DNA from: Saturnia japonica
Lineage: Eukaryota > Arthropoda > Insecta > Lepidoptera > Saturniidae
DNA: 64,000 nt
Assembly: GCA_033032175.1 (NCBI GenBank)
Contig: CM065329.1
Location: forward strand, 10,980,985 to 11,044,984
Direction: 5' to 3'
The notes beneath the pieces were generated by a model. That model saw only the letters and a list, made by a program, of their open reading frames with translations, searched no databases and had not been told where the DNA came from. Within the stretch, counting starts at the first letter, position 1, and each line of letters starts with the position of its first letter. Shown one piece after another: positions 32,687 through 44,166 of the stretch. The position numbers and the translations under genes were made by a program.

Positions 32687-35450
32687 GCGGGTTGCCGTCT
32701 AACTAGTGATAGCGCGACACGGACCGACACCAAATTAACATATACAGCCGTGATAAGGAGTACGATGATGATGACATTTTTAATAACGTAACCAACTTTC
32801 ATGTAAGCGTAGGTGGGAATAGGTACAATTATAACACTTGACTTGTTTTTTAAAATCTGACTAGAGACATTCATGATTAATCTTATCATAAATTTAAAGC
32901 TTCCGTTTTATTTTAACCGAGTATGATTGTTTTTAAATAGATAACGATTTTATATGATTTCATTTAATTTTTAATTAATTAAAATATTCATGTTATTGTA
33001 ATTTACTGAATTTATCTCTGTATGTAATTTGAGATTTTTAAATAATATTGCATGCCAGTATAAATAAATGCTTAAGTATTGTCTACTAAAACCCATAAAA
33101 AACTGTATTTTGATTCAGATTGTTTGCAAAAACTCTGGTCACTAATAAATTTTTAACTTTTGAGCGATCGATCAACTGTGAAAAAATAGCTTTTTGGGAT
33201 TTGTTTTAGTCAGAGAAATAGTACAAATTCCTTTTAAAATATAGTACATTTAACTATCGATAGTTGAACCAGATCATCGATTGTGATTATCGATATTTAA
33301 TGAATATTAGGATGAGTATAATTACTTAAACTTCGAGGAAGGAAGTAACATAGACACTCCTACAGTTTAGTTGAAAACACTTGTATTTTAAATGATTCCA
33401 TATTTTTTCATCAATTTATGAATCCAAAGAAAACGTAACTGATAAACAGACAGATCTACTTTTGTCATTTATAATAATAGTATGGATTATTGGGATTTTA
33501 GAGAGAGAAAGAGAGAGAATGTCCACTTATATTAGTTCCTTCCTCGAAGTTCATATAAATATACAGTAGCACTTAATACGGTTTAGAAAATTTTATCGAT
33601 ATTGAATTTACTGATGTTACAATTGAAAGTCACATTAATAAGTAGGGGCTAGTTTTAGGGAAGGTTTTCGATTTAAATACGTTACGTGGTAAGTTAATGT
33701 AATATTTAAAGAAAAACAAGAACTTTTTGTAATGATTATTTTAAATAAATGACGCATCACCTTGACTCACGTTGTCACCTGACTTTTCTTTCAACAGCGA
33801 ACCCGAAACATCGACAATTTTTTTTAGATCTGACTACACTGTTAGCTTAGGGGCCCTGAAACCGGTGCGGCTATTACAGCTTCACCGAACTAGGGTCAGC
33901 GAAACATCGATAAAAAACATGCCCTTTATATTTATTTCCCTACGAATTAAACGTCGATCTGTTTCGTGCTAAATTATTTACGTTTATTGAACACCATTAT
34001 AATCGTATTTTATGTTCGTATATTGAATAGCGTGCTGCCATTGGACGGTTGACGCGCGCTTGTGATTGGTCGAGCATTGCATACGTTTTTAAATTCACTT
34101 ATTCTTAGCCAATCGTAGCGTGCGGACGATTTTATGGTTTTTATAAAATGGACATTATTTTGTTGTTACTTTTTATAGTCTAATATTATTATTTCTTATA
34201 ATTAACCTTAATTATAGTTGCAGTTATTTTAATTGTGATTTAACTTAGAACTTTTAGAATAAGTTTACATGTACTAACTTAAACATGAAGCTCATTTAAT
34301 AGCACAAATAATATCTTGATCAATAATTCCGACAGAAATGATCTCTGGCTCGCGTATAAACTCGTAATAATGCTTAGCCAAAAAGGGATTTAGCGAAAAT
34401 CAACCCCTTCAAAGAGGTGAGAAGGGGCTTGGTTTGTTTCATATAAGAAAATGTGAAAATTCATTTTCTTTGTTTTGTTTTTTTTTTTATTGTCTTATGA
34501 TTTAACAAAATATTCTAAATGATGTTACAATGGTGTTCAAGTTTTTTTTCTTATTTTAATAATATATTTTTATAGGCAGCGATCTTCCTAGGTTTTAGTT
34601 ACGTCGTTTTTAATATATTAACTATGGATGATGGATCAGGCATGTTGCGCTGTCCAGGTAATAACCAAATAATCGAGAACCGGGTAATATTCAAGTAATC
34701 CAGATAATGTCCAAATAAGTAAGGGGACTTCCCTTTGTATTTTCCCACAGAATCCTAAATTATGCCGACTTGGGTCAAGGCTATGTTGTTTCTTCAGCTA
34801 CTAGAGGTCGGGGATCAGTTCTTAAGTTTTGAGCCATGATAAATCGTGTCTGGAGCCGAGTAGGGGGTTTTCAATGGTTTCCCATTGATTTCCACTATCG
34901 ATACTACTTCAGGCATTTCACTGCATTTTCTGAACTGCAACTGGAATGTCTGGTGTCTATGTGTCAAAGGGGACCATCAAATATTACTTAAGTAATCATT
35001 TAAGATACTTTAAACCTTACGCACCCCACCCTCTATAAGATCAAATAGGAAAATCTTACCGATTCAAAACAAAAAAGCAAGGTTTTTTTAAACTTTATTT
35101 TATTAAAGGAACAAGTTCGATCTATCGATAATCGATATGTGGCCAATATCTCGTCTCTAGACATGGAAACTTGAATTTACGGAGTATAACTTGTTCGGAC
35201 TGAGATAATAGGGGCTAACCTGGATTGCGTATTATGAGACATTTTGACAGGAACTTTTCAGTGTCTTTGTTTATTTGTAGATGGGGCAGCATATACGTTT
35301 AATTTTTTTTCTTTTTACTGTTAATTGTCCTTGTTTGAAAAGCCTTCGGGGGTGATCCAATTGATTTATTTGGAAACAAAAAAAATTAGTAAATAATTTT
35401 TTTTTCTTTGTTATGGAGAAAAAACTAGGTTTCGTCCAAGTATCCCCGGA
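32687..35450. other. AT-rich region after the ADAR-like gene, no gene seen
   Basis: Likely holds the ADAR 3' UTR. An AATAAA-type signal lies near 33063. The CCAAT cluster at 34040-34113 is reported separately. No protein-coding exon recognised on either strand. Confidence 0.5.
34040..34113. promoter_or_regulatory. Cluster of three CCAAT boxes
   Basis: ATTGG at 34040-34044 and 34065-34069, and CCAAT at 34109-34113. The local sequence is GC-richer than its surroundings. This spacing is typical of NF-Y-bound promoters, but no transcript start or coding exon is seen next to it, so a repeat remnant is possible. Confidence 0.3.
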
Positions 35451-35671
35451 CGTACATTATCATGCGTCATCTTTATAAGGTGCAAATTCGACTCCACAAG
35501 TATTGTTCTCATCTCTGGGCGGGAGCCCCCCAGTACCAGCTACTTCCTTTTGACCGCATTCAGCGTAGGACCCATTGGCTCTGCGTAGAGATGTTGGTTC
35601 ACCATCGGAATCCATGGAATGGGATCCACACGGTCTTGGCTTTGGCTTGTCTTGTCACTGATTCGAACTAA
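35450..35671 (+). mobile_element. LINE ORF2 C-terminal fragment
   Basis: One frame reads YKVQIRLHKYCSHLWAG and PQYQLLPFDRIQRR. This is the YCSHLW...L.DRIQRRA block after the reverse transcriptase of jockey/CR1-type LINEs. It decays after about 60 residues. Confidence 0.7.
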
Positions 35672-35781
35672 TACGTCGGTATTTATAAATAATCGATAAA
35701 TGTTGTTGCCGATTTTTTCCGCGTAATTTTGCTTCTTTTTACCCGTCTGCGAATAAGGAGGGTATGTTTTTCGAGCCTATG

Positions 35782-35889
35782 TGTTCAGGCAACACTATTT
35801 TTTACCTGTGCTCCGGTTGTCTGTGTTTCGACGCTTGGGGACGCGCACGGTCTCTACACAAAAAAAAACGGTTTCCCGACGTCGGTCTG
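35782..35889 (+). repeat. Element B 5' LTR, left part
   Basis: First 108 bp of the LTR, matching 48236-48343 with two differences. Its last five bases, GTCTG, are the target site of element A. Confidence 0.95.
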
Positions 35890-36055
35890 TGTCAAGGACA
35901 TAAATTAGTTTAAGTGGCAACACTTATTTTTACTTAATATATGTTGGCAACTCTGCGACGATCTCTTACTGCAATGGTTGCGTGGTGTGTGCACGTACAT
36001 CGGTAAATCTAATAAAAGTGTACAATTACAAGGCCTTTCTCTTCTGACTTTTACA
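35890..36055 (+). repeat. Element A 5' LTR
   Basis: Begins TGTCAAGGACATAAATT and ends GACTTTTACA. AATAAAAG near its end may be the polyadenylation signal. Confidence 0.95.
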
Positions 36056-36075
36056 TTGGTGCCGAAACTTCAGTC
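36056..36075 (+). promoter_or_regulatory. Element A primer binding site
   Basis: TTGGTGCCGAAAC directly follows the 5' LTR, the position and style of a tRNA primer site in BEL elements. The tRNA is not assigned. Confidence 0.7.
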
Positions 36076-36310
36076 TAAATAATCCACGAAAAAGAAGCTA
36101 TTTTTAGTAAGATTGAAAATTTTACATTGGCGTGCAACGTCCGCCATTTTGCATATCCGTGTACCTCCAAGCTCGCCACGCATCGGGAACCTGGCTTTTT
36201 ACTGCTTGCTGCTATAATTGTGCTTGCATGTGGTTTTATAACGCGCACAATAACATATACGGTGGAACAAATAACCTCAATAATACAGATCATCAAGAAA
36301 TCACTGCAAT

Positions 36311-39300
36311 ATGGAGATGGAACGCAAAAAAATTGTGGCGGCTCGAGGTCAGTGTAAAGCCTTTATTACACGATTACAAAAGTATATGGCAGGTGATGTG
36401 GAAAAATTCACCGTAGAAGACTTCCAGGTCAGAAGAGAGGCATTATTACAAAATTATACAAAATATCAAGAATTACAATTAGATTTACAATTTCTTGATG
36501 GCAGCGTAGACGAAGATGATGGCAACGTCGACCAAGATGATGGCAGCGTTGACGAAGATGATGACATCGAGGCCAAATATTTACAGCTCCTTGCTGCGTT
36601 AGAACGTCGCATTCATAACTCCAACCGAAGAACAGTGTCAAGTGAATCATCGTTGTGTCATAATACAAACCTACCAGTGTTAGATATACCTTACTTCGAT
36701 GGTAAGGATGTAATAAATTTTAAAACATTTTTAGAAATGTTTACAGCAGTGATTCATAACAATCAAAAATTAGATTCCATACAAAAGCTATGTTTTTTGA
36801 AGAAGTATCTAAAGGGAGAGCCTCTTCAAATCATAGATAGTTTGCCCATCATTGGTAAGTCATATGAGTCAGCATTAGAGCTTTTAAATATTAGATATAA
36901 CAACCCAGCCATATCAATAAGTACTCATGTAAATCATATAATAGACTTGCCAATATTACAGCGAAGCACTGCTATACAAATAAGAAACTTTGTTGCTAGT
37001 GTCAGGCAACATATTACATCATTAAATAATCTTGATCAACCCGTGTCACAGTGGGATTCCATACTTTCATGTATTTTGATTAGAAAGGTTGATTCATTAA
37101 GTGTCAGATTGTTTCATTCAGATAGAGATACCACAACTGTTATTAAGGTTGATGAGTTGCTGAGCTTTTTAGACAAGCGTGCCGCTTCATTAGAAGCCAG
37201 CCCTCCTTTGAATGATAAATCTTACAATAAAGTAAAATCAACTGTTAATTTTGTGACTACACACAAAGAAAATATAAATAAACAATGTACAATGTGTTCT
37301 CAAGGCCATAAATTATATAAATGTCCTAAATTCAATGCTCAGTCACCTCAAGAAAGAATTAAATTTGTTACAAAACATAAGCTATGTAAAATGTGTCTTA
37401 GTTTTCATACACAAATATGTAGATATAAGTTTAAATGTTCTATTTGTAATTCCAGCACACATAATGCGTTATTGCATCAGGCAGAAGAACAACAGTCTGA
37501 ACCGAGAGCACATGTGGATGATCATAGTAAACAAGTAAATTTACACAGTATTTCTCAGCCAATCCTTTCTAAAAGTATTTTATTACCTACAGCTAAGATC
37601 TCAGTTATTGGAATTAATAATAAAAAATATGTAGTTAGGGCTCTACTGGACAGTGGAAGCCAAATATCATTTTGTACTACAGCATTAGCAAAACAGTTAG
37701 GACTACCACTAATTAATTATAATAAAAATATTTCAACTTTAGGTAGTATTCACAATACTTTCATTAATAAAGGTGTTAATTTGTGCATTGAATCTTTGGT
37801 TACAGATTTTAAATTAAACATCAATTGTTCAATTATAAATAAAATTACATCCAAGCTGCCACAAACACAGATTGATTTGAGTGGTTTTATAATTCCAAAT
37901 CATGTTTCATTAGCTGATCATGATTTTCATATTCCAGGAGATGTGTCACTGCTGCTCGGCAGTGACATATTCTTCAAGGTCATACTGGATGGTAAGATTG
38001 AAGGTGGCCCCGCAGACCCAATCCTATTGAACACTCAGCTAGGATACATTGTCTCATCTACAGGCATGTCAACTTACAATACATCCATCGCTATGCATAC
38101 AGTACTCGATCCTGAACTTGATCATTGTATCGGTCAATTTTGGGAGGCCGAAAAGGTACCAGATATTTATCATGAGTCGCTGCCAGAGAACGAGTATAGT
38201 GAAAAGGTATTTCAAGATAGCATTTCATTACAAAATAATACATTACAGGTCAAATATCCACTCAAGGTTAAATTACAGGACATTGACCCTTCCAATTCAT
38301 TTACAATTGCTTTACAAAGATTATACAATTTAGAAAAAAGATTTACAAAGGATCCTTCCTATTACACATTATACAAACAATTTATACATGAATACATTAA
38401 TTTAGGACATGCAAGGATAATTAATTTAAAACTTTGTGACCCTATAGATAAACCATTATTTTTTCTACCACATCATGGAGTGTTTAGACCTGAGAAACAA
38501 ACGAATAAACTCAGAGTTGTATTTGATGGCAGCGCAAAGACCAAAAATGGTCTAAGCCTGAATGATTTTATGTGCAACGGATCTGTTATTCAGAATCCTC
38601 TATTTGATATTCTTCTTTTATTTCGTACATACAAATACACAATACAATGTGACATTCGTCACATGTATAGATTAATAAAAATTCATCCTGAACATAGGTG
38701 TTTGCAAAATATTTTATGGCGTGAAGATAATGTCATGAATGTTTTACAGTTACAAACAGTAACCTACGGGTTAACTAGTTCTTCCTTCTTAGCTACTAGA
38801 TGTCTTACTGAGCTAGCTAAGAGATACACAAATGATTATCCATTGGCAAGTGCTGCATTGCTGAATAACTCTTACATTGATGACATCCAGTGCGGTCACA
38901 GTACTTTCCAAGGTGCAATGCAGCTCAAAAGTGAACTTATTTCTCTTTTACAACTGGCTAATTTTAATTTACACAAGTGGGTTTCTAACAAACCAGAGTT
39001 GTTAATGGATATTCCAAAGGATAAGTTAGGTTTCAACCACAAAGATCTGGATCATAACAAGTCTATACACAAAATACTAGGCATATCATACGACGCACGT
39101 GACGATGTATTCCGACTGAGTGGGCAAGCAGTAACACCTACCAAAATCCCAACCAAGAGAAGCATACTCAGTTCTATAAGTAGGTTGTTCGATCCGATGG
39201 GTCTAGCTGGCCCTATAGTCATGAAGGCTAAACTATTTTTACAAGAGTTGTGGTTAAGTAAATTAGATTGGGATACCCCTTTGCCCGTTCATTTGGTAAA

Positions 39301-41428
39301 GTTTTGGAGTAAATTTTATAAAAACATTGTCACCATGCCCGAAATTATCATTCCACGTTATGTGCAACTTACAGAGGCAAGTGATATTAGCTTAGTTGGT
39401 TATTGTGATGCGTCATCAAGTGGATATGGCTGTTGCATTTATATAAGGTTAAAAATTAATTGTAAATTCATTACATACCTGCTATGTTCTCGGTCCAGAT
39501 TGAATGGTATCAATTCTAAGCTAACAATTCCTAAGTTAGAATTAAATGGTGCATTACTGTTGTCAAAACTAATTTTTCATGTGTCTAAAGTTTTAAATAT
39601 ACAAAGTATATACTTATTTTGTGATTCAAAAATTGTACTTGGATGGTTGGAGGCAGCACCTGTAAAGCTCCCTGCTTACATAGGAAACCGTGTCAGAGAG
39701 ATAAAAAAGTTGTGTCAAAATTCATCTTGGTATTTTACACCTGGAATATTCAATCCAGCAGATATTTTGTCTAGAGGATCTGATCCTGTAGATATTTTTG
39801 ATAATTCACTATGGAAGCATGGACCTGACTATTTAGTAGATTGTAAAAATTTTAACTTTTATTTAAGTAATATAGAAAAACCTTTCATAACTTACAATGT
39901 ACTTGACAACCTTCAATGTAATACAGTTTTGAACAATGAATCTATTCACCCTGTTTTTGAAAAATTTTCAAGTTTGTTTATGACTATACGTGTAATAGCT
40001 TATGTTTTAAAATTCATTAAAAAATGTAAAAAATTACAAATAAATTGTAAAAAAATCTCTGTTGGAGAGTATAGAGAAGCATTGAATACCATTATTCGAG
40101 GAATTCAGCATTACTACTTTGCAGAAGAAATAAAATGTATTTTAGTGAACAAAGATATTAAAACTTCTCTGAAATCTTTACATCCATTTATAGATATTAA
40201 AGGTCTCTGTCGTGTTGGAGGCAGGTTACACAATGCTGACGTAGATTATTCAAAGAAGTTTCCTGTTATTTTGCCAAAACATTGTCATATAACCAAACTG
40301 ATTATCAGGCAAGAGCATTTGTCAACCATGCATGGTGGTTTAAAACTTGTATTGAGTAGTCTGTCTCAAAAATATTTTATTATAAACTCTGTGAGAGAAA
40401 TTAAAAGTGTAATACATAAATGCAAAATTTGTTGTAGATATAAAGCAGAGACTTCTAAACAACTAATGGGTTCTCTACCTTCAGCCCGAGTGAACCCTGC
40501 CCGGGTCTTTGAAAGGGTGGGCATGGACTATTGTGGACCCTTTATTATTAGGCAGTCCTCTAAGCGTAGGAGCATTACAACTAAAGGGTACGTTGCCCTA
40601 TTTGTTTGCTTCGCCTCCAAGGCTGTTCACCTTGAAGTCGTATCTGACATGTCAACTGACACTTTCTTAGCAGCATTCAAAAGATTTATATCTCGCAGAG
40701 GAATACCATCAGAAGTTTATTGTGACAATGCCACCACTTTTAAAGGTGCTAAGAATCAGCTTAAAGATTTGTATAAATTACATAGTAGCAGGGAATTTCA
40801 AGATATAGTTCATAATTACAGTTTGCAAAAGGAGATTAAATTTCATTTCATACCAAAATATAGTCCAAATCACGGTGGCCTTTGGGAGGCAAGCGTGAAA
40901 TCGGCTAAATTTCATTTAAAAAGAATATCTACATTTAAAATTTTTACATATGAACAATTTAGTACTATTATGATAGAAATAGAGGGTATTTTAAATTCAC
41001 GTCCAATTTTTGCACTTACATTCCAAGATTCTAATGACTTTTCAACTTTAACACCGGGTCATTTTTTAATTGGCTGTCCTTTAACTGCAATTCCTCAGTC
41101 AGATCTTACTGAAATACCAACTAGCAGGCTACGCTTTTGGAGGTGTTGTGAACAAGTAAGGCAATGTTTTTGGAAGGTCTGGTCAAGGGATTATTTATCC
41201 ACACTCAATCAAAGAACTAAGTGGATGAAGGACATGCCTAATATCAAGGAAGGTACTGTTGTTTTATTATTGAACATTAACACCCCTCCTCTTCATTGGC
41301 CCCTGGGCAGGGTCACAAAGACATTTTGTGGCAATGACAATAAAGTTAGAGTAGTGGAAGTGCAAACATCCAACCGTAAACTGCACACTAGAGCAGTATC
41401 AAAAATTGTTGTATTACCAATTGAGTAA
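36311..41428 (+). CDS. Element A Gag-Pol polyprotein (1705 aa)
   Basis: Makes the capsid and enzymes for copying and inserting the element. A gag region has an acidic triple repeat near residues 62-83. Two Cys/His clusters follow: CTMCSQGHKLYKC near 325 and CKMC...CSIC near 360. Protease ALLDSGSQ is near 445. RT has LRVVFDGSAK near 735 and YIDD at 855-858. RNase H has YCDASSSGYG near 1031. Integrase has a Cys pair CKICC near 1370, then GMDYCGPF, YCDNATTF and a GGLWEAS block near 1404, 1470 and 1521. BEL/Pao pol order is protease-RT-RNase H-integrase, as seen. No internal stop. ATG at 36311 is the first in frame. YIDD replaces the commoner YVDD. Confidence 0.95.
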   Translation: MEMERKKIVAARGQCKAFITRLQKYMAGDVEKFTVEDFQVRREALLQNYTKYQELQLDLQFLDGSVDEDDGNVDQDDGSVDEDDDIEAKYLQLLAALERRIHNSNRRTVSSESSLCHNTNLPVLDIPYFDGKDVINFKTFLEMFTAVIHNNQKLDSIQKLCFLKKYLKGEPLQIIDSLPIIGKSYESALELLNIRYNNPAISISTHVNHIIDLPILQRSTAIQIRNFVASVRQHITSLNNLDQPVSQWDSILSCILIRKVDSLSVRLFHSDRDTTTVIKVDELLSFLDKRAASLEASPPLNDKSYNKVKSTVNFVTTHKENINKQCTMCSQGHKLYKCPKFNAQSPQERIKFVTKHKLCKMCLSFHTQICRYKFKCSICNSSTHNALLHQAEEQQSEPRAHVDDHSKQVNLHSISQPILSKSILLPTAKISVIGINNKKYVVRALLDSGSQISFCTTALAKQLGLPLINYNKNISTLGSIHNTFINKGVNLCIESLVTDFKLNINCSIINKITSKLPQTQIDLSGFIIPNHVSLADHDFHIPGDVSLLLGSDIFFKVILDGKIEGGPADPILLNTQLGYIVSSTGMSTYNTSIAMHTVLDPELDHCIGQFWEAEKVPDIYHESLPENEYSEKVFQDSISLQNNTLQVKYPLKVKLQDIDPSNSFTIALQRLYNLEKRFTKDPSYYTLYKQFIHEYINLGHARIINLKLCDPIDKPLFFLPHHGVFRPEKQTNKLRVVFDGSAKTKNGLSLNDFMCNGSVIQNPLFDILLLFRTYKYTIQCDIRHMYRLIKIHPEHRCLQNILWREDNVMNVLQLQTVTYGLTSSSFLATRCLTELAKRYTNDYPLASAALLNNSYIDDIQCGHSTFQGAMQLKSELISLLQLANFNLHKWVSNKPELLMDIPKDKLGFNHKDLDHNKSIHKILGISYDARDDVFRLSGQAVTPTKIPTKRSILSSISRLFDPMGLAGPIVMKAKLFLQELWLSKLDWDTPLPVHLVKFWSKFYKNIVTMPEIIIPRYVQLTEASDISLVGYCDASSSGYGCCIYIRLKINCKFITYLLCSRSRLNGINSKLTIPKLELNGALLLSKLIFHVSKVLNIQSIYLFCDSKIVLGWLEAAPVKLPAYIGNRVREIKKLCQNSSWYFTPGIFNPADILSRGSDPVDIFDNSLWKHGPDYLVDCKNFNFYLSNIEKPFITYNVLDNLQCNTVLNNESIHPVFEKFSSLFMTIRVIAYVLKFIKKCKKLQINCKKISVGEYREALNTIIRGIQHYYFAEEIKCILVNKDIKTSLKSLHPFIDIKGLCRVGGRLHNADVDYSKKFPVILPKHCHITKLIIRQEHLSTMHGGLKLVLSSLSQKYFIINSVREIKSVIHKCKICCRYKAETSKQLMGSLPSARVNPARVFERVGMDYCGPFIIRQSSKRRSITTKGYVALFVCFASKAVHLEVVSDMSTDTFLAAFKRFISRRGIPSEVYCDNATTFKGAKNQLKDLYKLHSSREFQDIVHNYSLQKEIKFHFIPKYSPNHGGLWEASVKSAKFHLKRISTFKIFTYEQFSTIMIEIEGILNSRPIFALTFQDSNDFSTLTPGHFLIGCPLTAIPQSDLTEIPTSRLRFWRCCEQVRQCFWKVWSRDYLSTLNQRTKWMKDMPNIKEGTVVLLLNINTPPLHWPLGRVTKTFCGNDNKVRVVEVQTSNRKLHTRAVSKIVVLPIE

Positions 41429-41798
41429 TTCATAAGCTATTATGATTACATGTACCTACTTTACTATTTTTTGTTTGTTGAATATTGATTAGACTTTGTA
41501 ATTTTCCATTTGATAAAATATAATTTAAATACATTTTATGTGACACATTTCAGTCACTATTTTATATAAAACATTTTAGTTATTATTTCATTTAATACAC
41601 TTCAGTTACTATTTTGTACATGTTACAGTAATGTAGTTATAATTTATTTTAATACATTTTCAATTTATAGTTATTTATGAATTCAGTTATTGTAGAGATT
41701 GCCATTTAGTAATTGCATTAATATTGTAATATTGTATGCGTTCCAAATTTGTAATTACATTAAATTCTGTTTGTTTGCATGGCTGCCCTGGCAGATTA
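41429..41798 (+). other. Element A 3' untranslated region
   Basis: AT-rich with direct repeats of a CATTTCAGTTACTATTTT type. It ends GGCAGATTA before the 3' LTR, a weak polypurine tract. No env ORF. Confidence 0.6.
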
Positions 41799-41964
41799 TG
41801 TCAAGGACATAAATTAGTTTAAGTGGCAACACTTATTTTTACTTAATATATGTTGGCAACTCTGCGACGATCTCTTACTTCTGTGGTTGCGTGGTGTGTG
41901 CACGTACATCGGTAAATCTAATAAAAGTGTACAAACTCAAGGCCTCTCTCTTCTGACTTTTACA
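41799..41964 (+). repeat. Element A 3' LTR
   Basis: Aligns with 35890-36055 over 166 bp without gaps, with seven differences. Confidence 0.95.
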
Positions 41965-42310
41965 GTCTGGTCGGAGTGTTCGGAGCCTTATCATCATTCC
42001 AAATTTATTAAGTACTGTGATTGCTTCATAAAAAAAACGCTTGTTCGTGGTGGAACAGTTTTGTGTGTACCTAAGCAGATATAATAACTCTGACAACGGC
42101 GGCCGCTACAGTGACCAGTGTGGATTTGCACCCGGTCAAGGACACCGCATCAACGGCGACCCCAGGTAAGTCGGCACGGTTCGGCCGGGCTCAGTGATTT
42201 TTGGTGGGCCTGAACAAATCCCGAATTGATAGGATTTAGGAAGTCCCGGGACCGGCGAATCACAAAACTAGACGGCTTTAATTCGCCGTTCTAAGTATCC
42301 GGCCCCCACA
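41965..42310 (+). repeat. Element B 5' LTR, right part
   Basis: Matches 48339-48684 with no difference found. It includes a consensus splice donor CCCAG/GTAAGT at 42166. Confidence 0.95.
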
Positions 42311-42678
42311 TTTCATGGCCCTTCGTGCAGGATAGGGACTTGCTTAAATTATCCTTCATCAATTAACATCTTATTTCGGTAGAATTTCTAAAAATATTAG
42401 TATTCGGTTCGGTAACCCGGGGTAGTTTAAAAAAAAAAGTTTTTTGTGTTATTAATTACCTTTTCGTTATTATTTCTATAGATACGATTAGATACGGCTA
42501 ATTTCATTAATTATTGTTCATAAAATATCTATTTCATTAAATATTTCACATAATAGGTTCACAATATTTCGGTCGGTACTTCAAAAACTGTTATTAGGCT
42601 AGGAGTACACTGAGTTATTTTATTATTCGATACAGAAATTAACGGAAGTCCATTTATTTTGTTTAAATTTATAGTAAA
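42311..42678 (+). promoter_or_regulatory. Element B leader and primer binding region
   Basis: TTTCATGGCCCTTCGTGC follows the LTR and should hold the primer site. T-rich tracts ending in TAG at about 42480 and 42674 could serve as splice acceptors for the LTR donor at 42166. Splicing is inferred. Confidence 0.5.
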
Positions 42679-44166
42679 ATGCCCAAACCACAGTCAATTA
42701 AATTCAAAACTCAATATGATTGGTTTTTCAATACTTTGGAAATGATAAACAGTAAAAAGCACGCCACGGGAGTGATTTCGGCGCGCTTACGGAAAATAGA
42801 TGAGCGGTATAGCATCTTGTATGAATGTTATGAGGCACTTTTGACTGATGAGACCGATGAGGAATTGGTTCAGCAGTATGATCAAAAATATAAGGAAGCT
42901 GAGGAAATTTATAACCAGCTGGAGGCGGTATCAGCGGCTTATCCCAATCTGGAAGGGGTCCACAAACCCACGGAGAGTGCTCAATCTGCGCGTTTGCCCA
43001 CCATAAATCTTGCGCATTTTGACGGTGACGTATATTCGTGGACAAGTTTTATTTCGTTGTTTACGTCATTGGTTTTAGCTCGTAATGATATTTTTAAAAC
43101 GGAGAAATTCCATTACTTGTTTTCGCACGTCGAAAACGAGCCTAGGTCGTTGCTAAAACATTTGCCGATGGTGGACGAATCTTTAGATACGGGTCTAGAG
43201 ATTTTACGCGGCCGGTATGAAAACAAACGGTTATTGGCAGACAGTCAGATTGCTAGAATTTTACATTTGCCAACGATGAGTAAATGTAACGGGCTTCGTA
43301 CTGAAATTCTAAATCCCTTATTAGAATCATCAAGGGCCTTAGAAAACTTAGGTTTTCCAGTATCAGAATGGAGTTATTTATTGCTCCATATCAGCTTACT
43401 TAAATTACCTACGGATTTGAAGTCTCTGTTTGAACAAAAGTACGGCGGAAATAATTTGGTAGTACCGACATTTACACAACTGTTAGAATTTCTGCAGAAC
43501 GAGTGTCGCCATATAGATACGGCTACTACGGATATGACGACTTCGAATAATCAGTCAGATTCAAACAAGCATCCACGGTCGAGCAACACTAGGCGGAACC
43601 GGGTGATTCATCTTGTAGGTACAAACCAACATACAACCGAACGGAAAACTTGTATGTACTGCAATATGAACAATCACAACATTTCGGAATGTTTTAAATT
43701 TATTAAACTTAATGCACATTCACGAAGGGAGTGGGTAGTGTACAACGGCCTTTGTTTTAAATGTTTCGGAACTCATACAGCGGCAACTTGTGGCAAATAT
43801 GTGCCATGTGATAAATGTGGTCACGTAGGTCACCATCGATTGGTTTGTTCCGCAGCAAACCAATCACGGAATACTCAGTCGGCAATGTATCGTGGTGTTA
43901 GGTCTCAAGATCGTAATCACGATAGTAAGCGATCATATACGGGTAACAAATCAGCCGGTTACAGCGCAGGCGGTGCAGGTGATAGGTCACATGATCGCCG
44001 CTATGTGTCAAGCCATAATAGTCTCTCGGAACGGAGACGCAGTGTCGATAAGCTCGGTCGTCAGAACTCGGAGTGTACTTGCGCGCGATCTGGAGAACAT
44101 TCGCGACGCCGTCAGGAATCTGCTAGCCCGGTAAACGTCCGGTCGCGCAGTAATCATTTAGCATAG
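42679..44166 (+). CDS. Element B Gag (495 aa)
   Basis: Retrotransposon gag with N-terminal coiled, acidic segments, a central capsid-like region and CCHC clusters: CMYCNMNNHNISEC near residue 325, and CFKC...CDKCGHVGHHRLVC after it. An Arg/Ser-rich basic end precedes TAG at 44164-44166. Pol continues in the same frame after this stop. The next bases, CAATCA, fit the CARYYA readthrough context. Confidence 0.93.
   Translation: MPKPQSIKFKTQYDWFFNTLEMINSKKHATGVISARLRKIDERYSILYECYEALLTDETDEELVQQYDQKYKEAEEIYNQLEAVSAAYPNLEGVHKPTESAQSARLPTINLAHFDGDVYSWTSFISLFTSLVLARNDIFKTEKFHYLFSHVENEPRSLLKHLPMVDESLDTGLEILRGRYENKRLLADSQIARILHLPTMSKCNGLRTEILNPLLESSRALENLGFPVSEWSYLLLHISLLKLPTDLKSLFEQKYGGNNLVVPTFTQLLEFLQNECRHIDTATTDMTTSNNQSDSNKHPRSSNTRRNRVIHLVGTNQHTTERKTCMYCNMNNHNISECFKFIKLNAHSRREWVVYNGLCFKCFGTHTAATCGKYVPCDKCGHVGHHRLVCSAANQSRNTQSAMYRGVRSQDRNHDSKRSYTGNKSAGYSAGGAGDRSHDRRYVSSHNSLSERRRSVDKLGRQNSECTCARSGEHSRRRQESASPVNVRSRSNHLA

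Larger units (their letters stand above)
35890..41964 (+). mobile_element. BEL/Pao element A, inner element, coding-complete
   Basis: 6075 bp. LTRs of 166 bp (35890-36055 and 41799-41964) start TGTCAAGG and end TTTTACA. Target duplication GTCTG lies at 35885-35889 and 41965-41969, exactly in the LTR of element B. One long ORF covers gag-pol. LTRs differ at seven sites in two clusters. It carries all parts expected for retrotransposition except visible proof of expression. Confidence 0.96.

Noticed and set aside
41429..41798. Envelope gene in element A
   Set aside because: No ORF; only AT-rich 3' sequence.
42728..43045. Minus-strand 105-codon ORF inside element B gag
   Set aside because: Shadow of the gag frame with no domain.
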